Source of the DNA: an uncultured Eubacteriales bacterium
GTDB taxonomy: Bacteria > Bacillota > Clostridia > Oscillospirales > Acutalibacteraceae
Direction: 5' to 3'
Length of the DNA: 15,306 nucleotides
NCBI GenBank assembly: GCA_934501135.1
Contig: CAKSUE010000002.1
Location: 1 to 15,306, forward strand
Under the pieces are notes generated by a model, which saw only the letters and a program-made list of their open reading frames with translations, did no database searches and was not told the origin of the DNA. The position numbers were made by a program, and so were the translations under genes. Below, in pieces: positions 1 to 6,206 of the stretch (its first letter is position 1; each line of letters opens with the position of its first letter).

Positions 1-302
1 TTTTCTCTTACTGATATAGGGAGTGATATATCTAGCTGTTTTGCAATCATCTTTCCCTCTTTGGTAACAGTGTAAAGTTTATCGTTATCGTTTTCAATAT
101 AAATTAATCCTTTTGAGATTAAATCAGAAAAGGCATCGCTCGCTTCGAAGTAATTTGCTAAACTATTATCTTTCAGTATCGAGATAATATCATCTTTCGA
201 TAGGCTATTATCTATTCCTGACAGAACATAGCAAATAAGAAGTTTAATGTCGTTTTTATCTGTAAGGCCTCCGGGAGCAACTCCTGCAGTAAATTTATCC
301 AA
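1..302 (-). CDS. DUF4364 family protein, partial (3' end outside window)
   Basis: The first 100 codons of a minus-strand gene are present; it runs off the left edge. The start is TTG at 302-300, preceded by a perfect GGAGG (315-311) eight bases upstream; no in-frame ATG near this site has a ribosome binding site. The translated N-terminus begins MDKFTAGVAPGG and continues with a helix-rich region (IKLLICYVLSGID), a YF pair near residue 51, a TVTKEGKMIA stretch typical of the wing of winged-helix proteins, and an LPISVRE segment near residue 94. This pattern fits the DUF4364 family of Clostridia, winged-helix-like proteins of unknown function and possibly DNA-binding. The family call is from pattern memory. 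It is transcribed divergently from the cohesin-like gene. Confidence 0.75.
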   Translation of the reverse strand, partial: MDKFTAGVAPGGLTDKNDIKLLICYVLSGIDNSLSKDDIISILKDNSLANYFEASDAFSDLISKGLIYIENDNDKLYTVTKEGKMIAKQLDISLPISVRE

Positions 303-351
303 TAATATTACCTCCTAAGAATAAGATTATAATTATAGTAAGTTATATAAT

Positions 352-380
352 ATTATAGCATAGTATGTTACATAAGTACA
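352..380 (-). promoter_or_regulatory. Probable promoter of the DUF4364 gene
   Basis: On the minus strand an extended -10 element, TGCTATAAT, lies at 360-352. A poor -35 (TGTACT) sits 17 bases further upstream at 380-375. Two more TATAAT boxes occur downstream at 337-332 and 331-326, so the exact start is uncertain. Confidence 0.4.
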
Positions 381-463
381 TATTGGTAAATTACTTGATT
401 ATTAGTAGAGAACAGGGTTTATATTTAATGTAAATCTATAATAAATGGAAGGGAATATGGAAA

Positions 464-1567
464 GTGAAAAGGATAGTATTATGTTTATTAACTTTAATAT
501 TTGTATTTTTATCCGTAGACTATGTATCTGCAAATAGTGAATGTAGTGTATTTTTAAGAGTTTCAAGTGATCAGGTACAAAAAGGTGAGGAATTAAACCT
601 GGGTTTGTACATAAATTCTGCATCAGACATTAATATAGCAACTTTTAGAATTAAGGTGTATTTTGATGAAACAAAACTTAAATTTAGAGGAATAGAGGCA
701 AAGAATAATATCAATACATCTGAGTTTAAATATTATGAAGAAAATAATACAGTTACTTTAATTTACTTAGAATCTGGTGAAGGTATAAATATTAAATCTG
801 GGGAGGAGAGCGGAATATTAGATTTTAAGTTTAAGGTTTTGGATACTGCTTCTGCTGGAACTTTGGAGTTTAGCGCAAAGATAGATGGTATTGGTGACAA
901 TAATGTAAATGAGATATTTTGTTCAGATATTTCTCCAATAAATTTTAATATATTAGATCCTGTTTATAGTAGCTGTAGGTTAAAGAGTTTAGAAGTTTCA
1001 TCAGGAACTTTAGTTCCTGAATTCGATCCATATATAACTGAATATAATTTAAGTGTTCCATATGATGTAAAGAGTATTGAGGTATATGCAACTCCGCAAG
1101 ATAGCTCAGACAGTGTTAGAGTAAACAGGAAAACTTTAGGCAGTGGCGGAAGTTATACGGATATTAATGTAACTGTTACTTCTCAAGATAAGAAGACTAA
1201 ATTAGTTTATAAGATTACTGTTTATAGAGGAGCAAAGGATAGTTCTAGCAGCTCGAACACTTCAAATACTTCAAGAACAAGCAAGACCAGCCAATCCAGC
1301 GGATCTGGTAAATCTGGTGCGTCAAGTCCTTCTAATTCTTCAGGTAATACCTCAAGAAAGACTAATAGTTTACAAAAATCAGTTGGGTCTGAGGGAACAT
1401 ATACAAATGGAAACGGTGCAGAAAATTCTATATTACTCAAAAATAACACATTTTTATCTTTTATATTTGGCACATTAATCAGCGCAGTTGCTGGTATAAT
1501 TATTTATATTATTTATAAATATAGACATGGTCCGAAAGGAAAACATGAAGTTGAACAACAAGTTTAG
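464..1567 (+). CDS. Secreted membrane-anchored protein with cohesin-like and cadherin-like beta-sandwich domains
   Basis: 367 residues, from GTG at 464, with a GGAAGGG ribosome binding site at 447-453. An ATG at 457 is in another frame. Order of parts: signal peptide (about 1-23, likely cut after VSA); a cohesin-like beta-sandwich (about 27-164) with the usual YFDETKLKF strand and a GILDFKFKV strand; a cadherin-like beta domain of the PF12733 type (about 172-255), with the FDPYITEYNLSVP signature and a YKITVYR end; a Ser/Thr/Gly-rich linker (257-325); and a membrane helix (about 330-352) followed by a basic tail. It should therefore be exposed outside the cell and held by its C-terminal helix. 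Cohesin domains bind dockerins in cellulosomes, but isolated copies are common in non-cellulolytic Clostridia, so the ligand is unknown. The MORN gene follows after 11 bases, suggesting co-expression. No convincing sigma-A promoter was found just upstream. Confidence 0.8.
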   Translation: MKRIVLCLLTLIFVFLSVDYVSANSECSVFLRVSSDQVQKGEELNLGLYINSASDINIATFRIKVYFDETKLKFRGIEAKNNINTSEFKYYEENNTVTLIYLESGEGINIKSGEESGILDFKFKVLDTASAGTLEFSAKIDGIGDNNVNEIFCSDISPINFNILDPVYSSCRLKSLEVSSGTLVPEFDPYITEYNLSVPYDVKSIEVYATPQDSSDSVRVNRKTLGSGGSYTDINVTVTSQDKKTKLVYKITVYRGAKDSSSSSNTSNTSRTSKTSQSSGSGKSGASSPSNSSGNTSRKTNSLQKSVGSEGTYTNGNGAENSILLKNNTFLSFIFGTLISAVAGIIIYIIYKYRHGPKGKHEVEQQV

Positions 1568-1578
1568 TAGGTGAGGTT

Positions 1579-3099
1579 TTGAAAAGTAATATTTATTATT
1601 CAGTATATCATTGCTTGTATGATAATATTGATAATGAGGATAGTGTATTATCAGATATTAGAAAAAAGTATTTTGAGACAGGTTCAGAAATAAAAAATAA
1701 AATAACTAAGGAAATAAATTCTAAGATATACAAATATTCTTATCATCTTAAGTATGGGCAACCATTAAAATGGAAAAAGATGTACAATAATATTTTGTTA
1801 GAAAAGAGTCAGCCGGGTAATAATGGTGCTTATAGTATTGTTACTTATGGAGAAAGTAGAAGAGTAATTAAAGTTACATATTATTCGTGGGAACATGAAT
1901 GGATAAAATCAGAGTATTTTGAAATAAATGATACAAAAAAGAATCCATCTGTAATATTAATTCCAGACAACGAATACGATAAAATAAAAATTTATTATAA
2001 GAAAAGTAATTGTGAACCTAAAACTATCGAAATGATAAAATGTGAATTACCTTTTGAAAAAATTGAACTGTATATTAAAAATTTTGATGTTGAATACTTA
2101 GTTTGCGATACGTATGATGGAGTACTTTTTTATTGTGAACCTAGTATAAAAAATGAAATAATTAACTTTAGTGATAGAGCGATAAATAACGTTGATGCTT
2201 TAGATTATAAAAGGACTGTTATTCCATATGAGACAATCAGCGCTATTGAGAAAGAGGAAAATTTAATAGATTCTTTAAATGAGGAAATTAAAATAGATTT
2301 GAATCTTGATTCTGAAATTTTGGACCATACAGAAAAGCTAGACTGTAAATGTGAGGACAAGTATTTTTATATTGGATCAATAAAGAATAGTTTAAGGAAT
2401 GGAAAAGGAAGAACAGCAAAGCCAAATGGAAAAACTATTTATGAGGGTATGTATAAAAATGGAAAACGTGATGGCTTTGGCGCTTTGTACTATACTAACG
2501 ACGATCTGTGCTATGTTGGAGAGTGGAAAGATAATAAAAGAGATGGAGTAGGAGTTTCATTTAATAATAATCAAAGTACTATACATGTAGGTACTTGGGA
2601 AAATGATAAGTTACATGGTATTGGAACTAAATTCGATAAATCTGGTAATATTATATTTTCAGGTGTTTCGGATAATGGAAAAATTAATGGTGCAGGTATA
2701 AGATATAATCCAGAGTCTAATAACTATATTATTGAACAGTGGGATAATGGCGTTTTAAAAAATAAAGCCACAGAATTTAGTCCAGAAGGAAAGCTCTTGT
2801 ATTATGGGGAAATTAAGGACTTCAAAAGACATGGCTATGGTGTACAGTATAACGATGATGGCGGCATTATTTACGAAGGATATTGGGAAAATAACCATTA
2901 TAATGGTAATGGAACTATATTATATAAAGACCATAAGTATACTGGATTATTTAAAGACTCTAAACCTTACGGTAAAGGTACTATACTTATGAAAGATGGC
3001 ACAAAGATACAAGGCATATTTTTAAACACTCAAATGGATGAGTGCGATAAAATTAAATTCGAAAATAATATAGAATATTATTTTATTCATTCAGTATAA
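1579..3099 (+). CDS. MORN-repeat protein with an unrecognised N-terminal region
   Basis: 506 residues, starting at TTG 1579 just after GGTGAGG, and only 11 bases after the previous stop, so translation is probably coupled. There is no signal peptide or membrane helix; the protein looks cytoplasmic. The C-terminal part (about 264-482) is a run of roughly nine MORN-type units with the Y-x-G-x-W/Y-x-(N/D)-x-K-x-(H/D)-G-x-G pattern, for example YEGMYKNGKRDGFG (288-301), YVGEWKDNKRDGVG (312-325) and YEGYWENNHYNGNG (432-445). One unit near 385-400 is degenerate. Residues 1-260 match no family I recognise; they are charged and rich in Tyr, Ile and Lys, with a WEHEWIKSEYF stretch near 104-114. MORN arrays often mediate contacts with proteins or membranes, and no enzymatic function can be assigned here. 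It may act with the upstream surface protein, but only adjacency supports that. Confidence 0.82.
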   Translation: MKSNIYYSVYHCLYDNIDNEDSVLSDIRKKYFETGSEIKNKITKEINSKIYKYSYHLKYGQPLKWKKMYNNILLEKSQPGNNGAYSIVTYGESRRVIKVTYYSWEHEWIKSEYFEINDTKKNPSVILIPDNEYDKIKIYYKKSNCEPKTIEMIKCELPFEKIELYIKNFDVEYLVCDTYDGVLFYCEPSIKNEIINFSDRAINNVDALDYKRTVIPYETISAIEKEENLIDSLNEEIKIDLNLDSEILDHTEKLDCKCEDKYFYIGSIKNSLRNGKGRTAKPNGKTIYEGMYKNGKRDGFGALYYTNDDLCYVGEWKDNKRDGVGVSFNNNQSTIHVGTWENDKLHGIGTKFDKSGNIIFSGVSDNGKINGAGIRYNPESNNYIIEQWDNGVLKNKATEFSPEGKLLYYGEIKDFKRHGYGVQYNDDGGIIYEGYWENNHYNGNGTILYKDHKYTGLFKDSKPYGKGTILMKDGTKIQGIFLNTQMDECDKIKFENNIEYYFIHSV

Positions 3100-3139
3100 A
3101 TAGCAGTGGTATTAAAAATCTGTTTAAAGAGGTGCCATT

Positions 3140-4207
3140 ATGCAAAAAATAAAAGTTGAATTAACAAAGGTTCCCAAAGTAAAGCCGAAAGACCAAAATA
3201 TGTTGGGATTTGGTAAAATATTTACGGACCATATGTTTATTATGGACTATGACACCGGTATAGGATGGCATGATCCTAGAATTGTTCCTTACGGGAATAT
3301 AGAGCTTAATCCGGCAGCTATGTGTTTACACTATGGGCAGGAAGTTTTTGAAGGCCTTAAGGCATATAAATTTAAAGACAATAGAATTCTTTTGTTTAGA
3401 CCCTTAAAAAATATGAAACGCATGAATATTTCTAACGATAGGCTTTGTATTCCCAGACTTGATGAGGCTTTTTGTGTTGAGGCTATAAAGACATTAGTAT
3501 CTGTAGATAAAGATTGGGTACCTGATTTAGAAGGGACCTCTTTATATATCAGACCATTTATAATATCAGTTGACCCATTTTTAGGTGTGCATCCTGCAGA
3601 CCATTTAAAATTTATTATTATTTGTTCTCCTGTAGGTGCATATTATCCGCAGGGCATAGATCCTGTGAATATTTATGTTGAGACAAATTACGTAAGAGCA
3701 GTTAAAGGTGGCATGGGCTTTGCAAAAACAGCTGGTAACTATGCAGCATCACTTAAAGCACAAGATGAAGCGGAAAAACAAAATTACACTCAAGTTTTAT
3801 GGCTCGATGGAGTAGAAAGAAAGTATATTGAAGAAGTAGGGACTATGAATGTATTTTTTGTAATAGGAGATGAAGTTATTACCCCATCTCTACAAGGTTC
3901 TATACTTCCGGGAATAACACGGATGTCTGTAATAGAATTGACAAAATTATGGGGATATAAAGTTAAAGAAAGAAAAATATCCATTGAAGAGGTTTATGAT
4001 GCATATATTTCTGGGACTTTAAAAGAGGCTTTCGGGACTGGTACAGCAGCAGTTGTTTCACCGATAGGAAAGCTTAAGTGGAATGATAATATTATGATGA
4101 TAAATAATGGCAAGACTGGTGAACTAGCAAGAAAAGTTTATAATAGCTTAACAGATATTCAATGGGGAAAAGTAGAAGATGATATGAACTGGATTACTGA
4201 AGTTTAA
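3140..4207 (+). CDS. ilvE: Branched-chain-amino-acid aminotransferase
   Basis: 355 residues, from ATG 3140 with AAGAGG at 3127-3132. It is a fold-type IV PLP enzyme that moves the amino group between glutamate and the 2-oxo acids of leucine, isoleucine and valine in the cytoplasm, as the last step of their synthesis or the first of breakdown. Visible signatures: HYGQEVFEGLKAY (64-76), the Schiff-base lysine in FAKTAGNY (K196), IEEVGTMN (230-237), GSILPGITR (253-261) and the phosphate-binding GTGTAAVVSPIG near the C-terminus. Its length is usual for the longer BCAT type found in Bacillota and eukaryotes, which is longer than the enterobacterial form. It lies 40 bases after the MORN gene with no terminator between, so it may be on the same transcript; no other ilv or leu genes are nearby. 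A strong terminator follows at 4260-4291. Confidence 0.96.
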   Translation: MQKIKVELTKVPKVKPKDQNMLGFGKIFTDHMFIMDYDTGIGWHDPRIVPYGNIELNPAAMCLHYGQEVFEGLKAYKFKDNRILLFRPLKNMKRMNISNDRLCIPRLDEAFCVEAIKTLVSVDKDWVPDLEGTSLYIRPFIISVDPFLGVHPADHLKFIIICSPVGAYYPQGIDPVNIYVETNYVRAVKGGMGFAKTAGNYAASLKAQDEAEKQNYTQVLWLDGVERKYIEEVGTMNVFFVIGDEVITPSLQGSILPGITRMSVIELTKLWGYKVKERKISIEEVYDAYISGTLKEAFGTGTAAVVSPIGKLKWNDNIMMINNGKTGELARKVYNSLTDIQWGKVEDDMNWITEV

Positions 4208-4259
4208 TAAAATTTATAGTTTGCTAAATTTATTAATATATTTTAAGTTATATATTAAC

Positions 4260-4294
4260 AAAAAGATGGATAATAATATGTCCATCTTTTTAAG
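4260..4294 (+). terminator. Rho-independent terminator after ilvE
   Basis: A perfect 11-bp stem is formed by 4260-4270 (AAAAAGATGGA) and 4281-4291 (TCCATCTTTTT), with a 10-base loop. The T-run is part of the descending arm. It closes the cohesin-MORN-ilvE group. Confidence 0.8.
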
Positions 4295-4361
4295 TTACTT
4301 AAATATTTATTATAATATTTACAAAAAAGTGATAAAATTAGATGTAAAATAAATAAAAGTG

Positions 4362-4390
4362 TTGACATTGAGTAAATTATAGGGTATGAT
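4362..4390 (+). promoter_or_regulatory. Sigma-A promoter of the sigH-like gene
   Basis: TTGACA at 4362-4367, a 17-base spacer, then TATGAT at 4385-4390. This is a near-consensus vegetative promoter about 37 bases upstream of the sigma factor start. Confidence 0.8.
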
Positions 4391-4426
4391 ACAAATGTTG
4401 CTGAAGTAGGTTTAAGAGGTGTTTCA

Positions 4427-5017
4427 ATGCAAAGAAGAAAAAAAGAAACAGATTTGTCAGTCTTAGATGATGGTAAATTAGCCTGCTTGGTACAAAAGGG
4501 AAATGAAGATGCTTTTGATGAATTAATGTCTAGATATATTTTTTTAATTAAATCTAAGGTGTTTGATTATAGAAATTCTGGAATTGATTATGATGATCTG
4601 CTTCAAGAAGGGTTATTAGGTCTTCTAAATGCAGCAAAAACATTCGATCCGTTGGAAAAAGCCAGCTTTAAAACTTATGCTGGGGTATGTATTAAAAGAA
4701 GAATTCACACATTATGCAGGTCGGCTACAAGGCAGAAAAGGGTCCCTTTAAAAAATTTGATTTCTTTAGATGAGAATGAAGAAGACTTTAGACCTGAGGT
4801 TTTTAATAATCCGGAAGAAATGTTTATAAAAAAGGAAGAGGAGGAATTAAGAGATTTTAAAATAAAGAAGGTTTTATCGGGCCTAGAGCTTAAAGTTTTG
4901 TATATGTATATTAGTGGCAATTCTTATAGTGAAATATCAGATAAACTTAATGTTACTCCTAAGTCTGTTGATAATGCTCTTCAACGGATTAGAAAAAAAT
5001 TAAAGGAAATTAAATAA
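4427..5017 (+). CDS. sigH: RNA polymerase sigma factor, SigH (sigma-30) family
   Basis: 196 residues, from ATG 4427 with AAGAGG at 4414-4419. Region 2 (about 24-95) contains DYDDLLQEGLLGLLNAAKTF, for core binding and -10 recognition, and the KTYAGVCIKRRI helix. Region 4 (about 148-193) contains the SYSEISDKLNVTPKSVDNAL helix-turn-helix for -35 recognition. The linker TRQKRVPLKNLISLDENEED and the NPEEMFIKKEEE segment closely match Bacillus SigH as remembered, which supports SigH over a generic ECF sigma. In spore formers SigH directs early stationary-phase and sporulation-initiation genes. It is somewhat shorter than the Bacillus protein (about 218 residues). It is not in the usual neighbourhood beside rpmG-secE-nusG, so a SigH-like paralogue remains possible. 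No terminator is seen before the tRNA-like element and zinc-ribbon gene, which may be co-transcribed. Confidence 0.88.
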   Translation: MQRRKKETDLSVLDDGKLACLVQKGNEDAFDELMSRYIFLIKSKVFDYRNSGIDYDDLLQEGLLGLLNAAKTFDPLEKASFKTYAGVCIKRRIHTLCRSATRQKRVPLKNLISLDENEEDFRPEVFNNPEEMFIKKEEEELRDFKIKKVLSGLELKVLYMYISGNSYSEISDKLNVTPKSVDNALQRIRKKLKEIK

Positions 5018-5025
5018 TTGAATTA

Positions 5026-5088
5026 TGCCCAGATAGCTTAAGTAGAGCGTTGGTTTCAAAGGCGACGGTGCGAGTCCGTCTAAGGGCA
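5026..5088 (+). ncRNA. Compact tRNA-like RNA element (degenerate tRNA or structured leader)
   Basis: 63 bases between sigH and the zinc-ribbon gene that look like a shortened tRNA. An acceptor-like stem pairs TGCCC (5026-5030) with GGGCA (5084-5088). A D-arm-like hairpin pairs GCTT (5036-5039) with GAGC (5045-5048) around a five-base loop. A T-arm-like hairpin pairs GACGG (5064-5068) with CCGTC (5076-5080) around the seven-base loop TGCGAGT, close to the tRNA TTCRANY consensus. Only 15 bases (5049-5063) lie between these arms, too few for a five-pair anticodon stem plus variable loop, and no CCA is encoded, unlike the two serine tRNAs nearby. It could be a decayed tRNA, a tRNA-mimicking small RNA, or a leader element for the zinc-ribbon gene. 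It is not a normal tRNA as far as I can fold it. Confidence 0.5.
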
Positions 5089-5119
5089 AATATTTTTAAT
5101 CCAAAGCGAGGTATATTAA

Positions 5120-5398
5120 ATGTACGAAGACAAAACTCTCATTTGCAAGGAATGTGGCGCTGAATTCACTTTCACAGCAGGTGAACAAGAATTTTATGAA
5201 TCAAAAGGGTTCGTAAATGAACCACAGAGATGTAAGGCATGCCGTGATTCACGTAAAAATGCTGCTAAAATGAATCGCGAAATGTTTGTAGCAAAATGTG
5301 CTTCTTGTGGACAAGAAGCTAAAGTTCCTTTTAGACCACGTGAAGACCGTCCAGTATATTGCAGCGAATGTTTTGCAAAAATGAGAGAAGAAGCATAG
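5120..5398 (+). CDS. Small zinc-ribbon protein (zf-trcl and CxxC-x17-CxxC domains)
   Basis: 92 residues, from ATG 5120 with AGCGAGG at 5105-5111. Four CxxC pairs are visible: C9/C12 and C38/C41 form one ribbon. C60/C63 and C81/C84, exactly 17 residues apart, form the second. The sequence FVNEPQRCKACRDSRKNAA and the ending PVYCSECFAKM match a conserved small protein of Clostridia and related bacteria described as a probable zinc-ribbon domain. The likely role is nucleic-acid or protein binding with structural zinc; no precise function is known. It is the last gene before a strong terminator and probably shares the sigH transcript or uses the tRNA-like leader region. Confidence 0.88.
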   Translation: MYEDKTLICKECGAEFTFTAGEQEFYESKGFVNEPQRCKACRDSRKNAAKMNREMFVAKCASCGQEAKVPFRPREDRPVYCSECFAKMREEA

Positions 5399-5411
5399 AT
5401 TTTTATGCGAG

Positions 5412-5443
5412 AAAACACCCCGGATTTTCCGGGGCGTTTTTTT
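5412..5443. terminator. Bidirectional terminator between the zinc-ribbon and SASP genes
   Basis: A GC-rich hairpin, CCCCGGA (5418-5424) with TCCGGGG (5428-5434), has a three-base loop and is extended by A/T pairs outside one mismatch. On + it is followed by seven Ts. On minus it is followed by a shorter T-run. It can therefore end both convergent genes. Confidence 0.88.
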
Positions 5444-5633
5444 ATTTCATGTTTGATTCATACTGCTCAATCATTTTTTTAACCATCTGTCCGCCAACAG
5501 AACCGGCTTCTCTGGATGTTAAATGACCATTATAGCCTTGTTTAAGATTAACTCCGACTTCATTTGCAGCTTCCATCTTGAATTTATCAAGAGCTTCTCT
5601 TGCTTCTGGTACAACTACTGAATTCTTAGACAT
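5442..5633 (-). CDS. Small acid-soluble spore protein, alpha/beta type
   Basis: 63 residues, ATG at 5633-5631, with AGGAGTG (5647-5641) seven bases upstream. These proteins coat DNA in the endospore core, protect it from UV and chemicals, and are degraded at germination. The sequence shows the two conserved blocks: KMEAANEVGVNL (19-30), containing the germination protease site expected between E21 and A22, and HLTSREAGSVGGQMVKKMIE (37-56). The length and both blocks are typical of the family. Its presence is the strongest evidence that the organism forms endospores. It is convergent with the zinc-ribbon gene and stands alone. A forespore sigma-G-like promoter lies upstream. Confidence 0.96.
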   Translation of the reverse strand: MSKNSVVVPEAREALDKFKMEAANEVGVNLKQGYNGHLTSREAGSVGGQMVKKMIEQYESNMK

Positions 5634-5686
5634 TTTTATACACTCCTTTTATTAGCCGTTTTTAATTTTATTTGCGTTTGCAATTA

Positions 5687-5715
5687 TAGTTTGTGCATTG
5701 AGTACATTTTTATTA
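5687..5715 (-). promoter_or_regulatory. Possible sigma-G-type promoter of the SASP gene
   Basis: On the minus strand TAATA (5715-5711) and CAAACTA (5693-5687) are 17 bases apart. Each differs by one base from the sigma-G consensus (GHATR and CATNHTA). The position would give a leader of about 45-50 bases. It is only a consensus match and the region is AT-rich. Confidence 0.3.
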
Positions 5716-5805
5716 TTGGAAATTTATTCATTGTGTTGACGCTTTAAAAAATGAAAATAAGTGTATTTTTTACTAAATTTTTATATAAATTTATTTTAAA
5801 TATAG

Positions 5806-5834
5806 TTGACAAAGTATGGCTGATGTGTTATTAT
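5806..5834 (+). promoter_or_regulatory. Sigma-A promoter of the serine tRNA pair
   Basis: TTGACA at 5806-5811, a 17-base spacer, then TATTAT at 5829-5834. The first tRNA begins about 20 bases downstream. Confidence 0.75.
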
Positions 5835-5854
5835 ACAAGTCGTAGCTCTGCTAT

Positions 5855-5943
5855 GGAGAGGTGTCCGAGTGGTTTAAGGAGCTAGTCTTGAAAACTAGTG
5901 ATCCCGCAAGGGACCAAGGGTTCGAATCCCTTCCTCTCCGCCA
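5855..5943 (+). tRNA. tRNA-Ser (anticodon TGA)
   Basis: 89 bases including an encoded CCA. The acceptor GGAGAGG pairs with CCTCTCC. The anticodon stem CTAGT/ACTAG encloses loop CTTGAAA, with TGA at 5889-5891. A long variable arm (GATCCCGCAAGGGACC) is typical of class II serine tRNAs, and the T-arm is AAGGG/CCCTT with loop TTCGAAT. It reads UCN codons. Confidence 0.97.
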
Positions 5944-5965
5944 TTTTTATTGTTTTATCAAATTT

Positions 5966-6055
5966 GGAGAAGTACTCAAGTGGTGAAGAGGCTCCCCTGC
6001 TAAGGGAGTAGGTCGGGTAACTGGCGCGAGGGTTCAAATCCCTCCTTCTCCGCCA
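5966..6055 (+). tRNA. tRNA-Ser (anticodon GCT)
   Basis: 90 bases including an encoded CCA, 22 bases after the first serine tRNA and probably on the same transcript. The acceptor GGAGAAG pairs with CTTCTCC. The anticodon stem CTCCC/GGGAG encloses CTGCTAA, with GCT at 5999-6001. A long variable arm and a T-arm GAGGG/CCCTC with loop TTCAAAT are present. It reads AGC/AGU codons. Confidence 0.97.
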
Positions 6056-6075
6056 AATTAAGAATTCGACATATT

Positions 6076-6116
6076 AACCGCCTATCGTACTTGTGATTAT
6101 GATAGGTGGTTTTTAT
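6076..6116 (+). terminator. Rho-independent terminator after the tRNA pair
   Basis: An 11-bp stem with one G-T pair is formed by 6076-6086 (AACCGCCTATC) and 6101-6111 (GATAGGTGGTT), with a 14-base loop and a T-rich tail. It separates the tRNAs from the pot operon. Confidence 0.8.
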
Positions 6117-6206
6117 TTGTTGTAAATATAATCTTTTAAAATTTGTATTTTGCAGTTTTTAGTTTAAAACGATAAGCTGATATTATAGAATAAGAGGGAT
6201 TGATAA

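Noticed and set aside
457..463. ATG at 457 as the start of the cohesin-like gene
   Set aside because: It is in a different reading frame from the signal peptide and quickly leaves the coding frame; GTG 464 gives a proper signal peptide.
464..1567. Evidence of a cellulosome
   Set aside because: Only one cohesin-like domain is present, and there is no dockerin, carbohydrate-binding module or glycoside hydrolase in the window.
2804..2992. Small open frame inside the MORN gene
   Set aside because: It is a shadow frame created by the repeat codons; it has no ribosome binding site or recognisable product.
4210..4231. AAATTTA/TAAATTT inverted repeat just after ilvE
   Set aside because: It is a short, purely A/T stem of the kind expected by chance here; the strong terminator is the following hairpin.
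5026..5088. Calling the tRNA-like element a functional tRNA with anticodon TCA or TTC
   Set aside because: TTTCAAA looks like an anticodon loop, but the flanking bases do not pair into a stem and the spacing to the T-arm is too short.
6117..6206. Promoter for potA
   Set aside because: A TATAAT at 6127 and a TATTAT at 6181 were seen, but neither has a usable -35, and the second would start transcription on the ribosome binding site.
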